Assembly: GCA_017436305.1 (NCBI GenBank)
Contig: JAFSDJ010000064.1
Coordinates: forward strand, 1-45,261
Direction of reading: 5' to 3'
From: Lachnospiraceae bacterium
Lineage (GTDB): Bacteria > Bacillota > Clostridia > Lachnospirales > Lachnospiraceae
Length of the DNA stretch: 45,261 nucleotides
The position numbers and the translations under genes are program-made. Positions 43,090 through 45,261 of the stretch are shown one piece after another. Position 1 is the stretch's first letter, and each line of letters begins with the position of its first letter. The notes under the pieces are model-generated. The model was not told the DNA's origin. It was given only the letters and a program-made list of their open reading frames with translations, and did no database searches.

Positions 43090-44799
43090 CTATTTTATCC
43101 TAATCTTTACCTTTGCCTTTTTATTACTTCCATCGGTAGATGTGGCAGTGATTGTCACGGTCTTGCCTTTTCCGGCTTTTTTGGCGGTTACTTTGCCTTT
43201 GCTGCTTACTTTGGCATATTTCGTATTGGAGCTTGTCCATTTTAAGGTTTTGTTTACGCTTTTGCCGGTAGTTTTTATGGTTGCCTTTAGCTTCATGGAT
43301 TTGCCGGCTTTTAAAGTCTCTGAGGAAGCTTCCAATTTTATGCTTTTTACTGTGTGCTTCATAATTTTGATTTTAATAGAAGCTTTTTTGCCACTGCCGT
43401 CCTTTGCTATGGCAGTTATAGTAACGGATTTACCTGCTCCGGCTTTTTTCAGCGTGATTTTACCGTTTTTATCCACGGTGGCATTTTTTTTGTTGCTTGT
43501 TTTCCACAAAACTGCTTTATTTGTGGCATTTTTAGGTGTTATAGAAAGGGTAAGCTTTATTTTTTTGCCTGCTGCCAGCTTTTTGGAAGGGGCTTTTATA
43601 GTAAGCTTTTCTATCATTACCGGTTGTTCCTCCTTGTTCGGAGAAACATCCCCACCACTGGTTTCATAGCTTTTATCATCTGCTTCTGTGTCTTCATTTT
43701 TGTTATCCTCTGTTCCCGTGCTCTCATCAGAAGATAAATTAATGTACAATGCAGGGCGTACTCCTATTCCTTCGTAGGACACTAAAAGTCCCCTCTGGTT
43801 TGTATAACCGTAGAAATTCACATAGGTGCCATCATAGCCATACATACCGGGCCCCCGAAGCCACCAGTCACAGTTTTCTTCCATACCGGTTGCCGGACTT
43901 TTTGTGATGCCCATTGTCCATGCATAATCGCTGGCTGCTGCATGTCTGTCACCGGAGGAGGCATTTGGATTAGATGAAAAACCGTATTTTTCACTGGTAA
44001 CATCTGCTATAGACAATAGGAAAATACTATCCGTGGTGGTGTTGCCGCCTGCTGTATTGTAGCTTTCATTAGCCGGATTTGTCAGATTGGTCCGTGCTAT
44101 GGAATCTTTCTCTTCTTGTGTAAAGGCTACTTGAAGAAAACCGCCAGCACTATAATCAATTCCATCTAAGTTTTGCTCACTGCCATAGCCGTTGAGCCAG
44201 CTTCTAAGAGTGCTTTTCTCCCAGGTTATTTCCTGTTTTGATTCATTGTATTTCTTGCAATCTAATACTTCGTCCGCCACTACAAACAAGGTTTTTCCGT
44301 TATTTTCAAGTATTTTCCATTTAATTGGTTCCCATTTGTAGTAATAAGGTTGATCGTCTTTGATAATACGGCTGTATTTGATGCCATTTACCAAAACACA
44401 TATGCCCATGTAGTCATTGCCCGGGTTTTCTGTATTATCTTCCGTGACAACAGACTGGTTAATTGTCTCATTCTCATTAGAGACATTGGATGCCTCTTTG
44501 ATATTTTCATTATTTTCCTGCTCTGCTATGGCACTTTCTATGGCTTCAATTAAAGCTTTATCAGTTATTTCTGTCTGGGGATAGGTGCCAAAATCTATGT
44601 ATTTCTCTGTGGTATTTTCTACGGCTAAATCCCTTGTTTCATTTTCTGCCTGTCCTTCTGCCTGTACTTCTGGCTGTCCTTTTACCGAATTTTCCTTATT
44701 TATGGTGACAGCATTTAATATTATGGTATTTGAAAACCATAATGTTGTAAATACCAGTGCTAAATATATGATTGATTTTTTGTACTTTTTGTTTTTCAT
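43090..44799 (-). CDS. Secreted DUF6273 protein with two bacterial Ig-like (BIG2) domains
   Basis: The 569-residue protein has an N-terminal signal or anchor (IIYLALVFTTLWFSNTIILN) and an acidic linker. A DUF6273 domain follows (about 80-365), with IDFGTYPQTEI, the later WEPIKWKILENNGKTLFVVA and WLRGPGMYGYDGTYVNFYG. The C-terminus carries two BIG2 repeats (about 400-485 and 490-569), each with a TSxxxKxAxVxxxGKxTxKKAG motif. It is probably displayed on the cell surface. There is no sortase or LPxTG motif. The ATG at 44799 follows a weak AGAAG; the ORF reaches 44850, but that part is R1-repeat sequence. No homologue in the window. Confidence 0.83.
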   Translation of the reverse strand: MKNKKYKKSIIYLALVFTTLWFSNTIILNAVTINKENSVKGQPEVQAEGQAENETRDLAVENTTEKYIDFGTYPQTEITDKALIEAIESAIAEQENNENIKEASNVSNENETINQSVVTEDNTENPGNDYMGICVLVNGIKYSRIIKDDQPYYYKWEPIKWKILENNGKTLFVVADEVLDCKKYNESKQEITWEKSTLRSWLNGYGSEQNLDGIDYSAGGFLQVAFTQEEKDSIARTNLTNPANESYNTAGGNTTTDSIFLLSIADVTSEKYGFSSNPNASSGDRHAAASDYAWTMGITKSPATGMEENCDWWLRGPGMYGYDGTYVNFYGYTNQRGLLVSYEGIGVRPALYINLSSDESTGTEDNKNEDTEADDKSYETSGGDVSPNKEEQPVMIEKLTIKAPSKKLAAGKKIKLTLSITPKNATNKAVLWKTSNKKNATVDKNGKITLKKAGAGKSVTITAIAKDGSGKKASIKIKIMKHTVKSIKLEASSETLKAGKSMKLKATIKTTGKSVNKTLKWTSSNTKYAKVSSKGKVTAKKAGKGKTVTITATSTDGSNKKAKVKIRIK

Positions 44800-44825
44800 A
44801 TGTTTCAACTTCTTTTCTCTTATTT

Positions 44826-44848
44826 CCGGTTGCTGTGTGTGCAGTAAC
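44826..44848 (-). repeat. Leader repeat family R1, decayed copy upstream of the DUF6273 gene
   Basis: The minus strand reads GTTACTGCACACACAGCAAC and then CGG. It matches the 3.9-kb copy at about 17 of 23 positions and points toward the DUF6273 gene. Confidence 0.45.
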
Positions 44849-44907
44849 ATTTTATTTGTTATTTTACTGGTTATTTTTGGGGCTCTGTCTTATTTAGATA
44901 ATTATAA

Positions 44908-44953
44908 ATAAAAAGAAATAGCATCCCTGACCGCCCAAAGTTGAGGATGCTAT
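44908..44953 (-). terminator. Intrinsic terminator in front of the DUF6273 gene
   Basis: ATAGCATCC (44918-44926) and GGATGCTAT (44945-44953) form a 9-bp stem with an 18-base loop, followed on the minus strand by ATTTCTTTTTAT. Confidence 0.75.
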
Positions 44954-45009
44954 TGTTGCAATTCATTTTTCACTGAGGACAATCGGATTTTTGCTCCGAT
45001 AACCCTTTT
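44908..45009 (-). ncRNA. Candidate small RNA or terminator-type leader upstream of the DUF6273 gene
   Basis: A predicted transcript of about 100 bases starts near 45009. It contains the hairpin ATCGGA/TCCGAT (44982-45000), a single-stranded middle, and a 9-bp terminator stem ATAGCATCC/GGATGCTAT (44918-44953) followed by TTTCTTTTTAT. The terminator lies about 120 bases before the DUF6273 start on the same strand. It could therefore be a free small RNA or an attenuating leader. I do not recognise an Rfam family in it. Confidence 0.4.
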
Positions 45010-45015
45010 GAGTAG

Positions 45016-45045
45016 ATTATATACCAGGGGGACTTGTTTTTTCAA
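45016..45045 (-). promoter_or_regulatory. Sigma-A-type promoter of the candidate small RNA
   Basis: TTGAAA (45045-45040) and TATAAT (45021-45016) are separated by 18 bases on the minus strand, giving a start near 45009. Confidence 0.6.
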
Positions 45046-45085
45046 GTACCCGGACGTTTGACAGTTGAATATTAGAAAAAAGTTT

Positions 45086-45112
45086 GCAGGTCGTATAAAA
45101 CCTGCTTTTTTT
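45086..45112. terminator. Small terminator-like hairpin near the IS left end
   Basis: GCAGG and CCTGC with a 10-base loop are followed by seven T on the plus strand; A-rich sequence on the other side gives a T-run on the minus strand also. It may insulate the insertion element. Confidence 0.45.
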
Positions 45113-45167
45113 GTGTCAATTTTTTTGTTTTATTTAGTAGTAATTAGTGGTAATTATCCGAAAAGTA

Positions 45168-45176
45168 TGGTATACT
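45168..45176 (+). promoter_or_regulatory. Extended -10 promoter of the transposase
   Basis: TGGTATACT is an extended -10 (TGn plus TATACT), 21 bases before the ATG at 45197. Confidence 0.45.
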
Positions 45177-45196
45177 GAAAGAAAAACGGAGAAATC

Positions 45197-45261
45197 ATGA
45201 GAGTAACTACAACTAAATCAAAAAAATCAGAATCCTTTTATATCACTAAAAGTTTTAAAAA
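45197..45261 (+). CDS. IS1634-family-like transposase, 5' fragment cut by the window edge
   Basis: Only the first 21 codons are visible, reading MRVTTTKSKKSESFYI followed by TKSFK. From memory this is the usual opening of IS1634-type (IS4-like DDE) transposases in Clostridia. A GGAGA ribosome site precedes the ATG. The rest of the element lies outside. The identification rests on this short match, so it is moderately sure. Confidence 0.6.
   Translation, partial: MRVTTTKSKKSESFYITKSFK

Noticed and set aside
43064-43669. 201-codon plus-strand open frame opposite the BIG2 repeats
   Set aside because: It is the antisense shadow of lysine-rich repeat codons, which gives a hydrophobic pseudo-protein; it has no ribosome site and no family resemblance.
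1-45261. CRISPR arrays, tRNA or rRNA genes
   Set aside because: No regularly spaced direct repeats and no tRNA- or rRNA-like segments were seen by eye; a covariance search was not possible.

Overview
The window looks like chromosomal sequence of a low-GC, anaerobic, spore-forming member of the Bacillota, most probably Lachnospiraceae. The evidence is gene content and style rather than any rRNA: spore maturation genes spmA and spmB, a YhaM exonuclease, MutS2, a VanW-family wall protein, a B12-binding radical SAM (DUF4080) protein, a stand-alone MsmK/UgpC-type ABC ATPase, D-lactate dehydrogenase, strong AGGAGG ribosome binding sites and AT-rich spacers. No tRNA, rRNA or CRISPR array was seen. 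Both ends touch probable mobile DNA. At the left, the 3' end of rlmD runs into sequence resembling material found in elements integrated at that gene. At the right, the first codons of an IS1634-like transposase appear.

Layout. 1-2.5 kb: rlmD and yhaM (minus). 2.6-3.9 kb: a membrane-anchored HtrA-like protein that has lost its catalytic triad. 4.1-8.8 kb (plus): mutS2, then a two-component pair. 8.9-13.8 kb (minus): trmL, an aminotransferase with its Lrp regulator, a HypE/PurM-like protein and a VanW protein. 14-19.2 kb: a small membrane-anchored protein, a DnaQ-type exonuclease, nth, a DUF4080 radical SAM protein, tadA and an NrdG2-type activase. 19.2-26.5 kb (minus): an unrecognised protein, a PucR/CdaR-type regulator, the msmK-like ATPase, and a cyclic-di-GMP cluster (HD-GYP, YesL-like, GGDEF) with a GNAT gene. 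26.7-31.6 kb (minus): D-LDH, DUF1002, an alpha/beta hydrolase and metG. 32-37 kb: a DUF885 peptidase, MarR, an NdpA-like and Mrr-like pair, and an AEC transporter. 37-43 kb (minus): an EAL phosphodiesterase, spmB, asnA, asnS and spmA. 43-45 kb: a secreted DUF6273/BIG2 protein, a possible leader or small RNA, and the IS start.

Most of the genes are housekeeping. The unusual material lies between them. A dispersed repeat with the core GTTACTATTCACACAG..AGCC.GACACTTG..GTCAGGCT occurs at least eight times, and in all eight of those copies it points toward the gene immediately downstream. The best copy is a 128-bp unit with near-perfect 10-bp terminal inverted repeats, so it looks like a MITE-like element that forms 5' leaders. 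A second repeat of about 42 bp occurs twice, each time in a convergent intergenic space. A long hairpin with a 17-bp perfect stem lies in the divergent metG/DUF885 spacer. The best protein-level oddities are the HtrA-like pseudoprotease and a translationally coupled membrane Mrr-nuclease plus nucleoid-protein pair.
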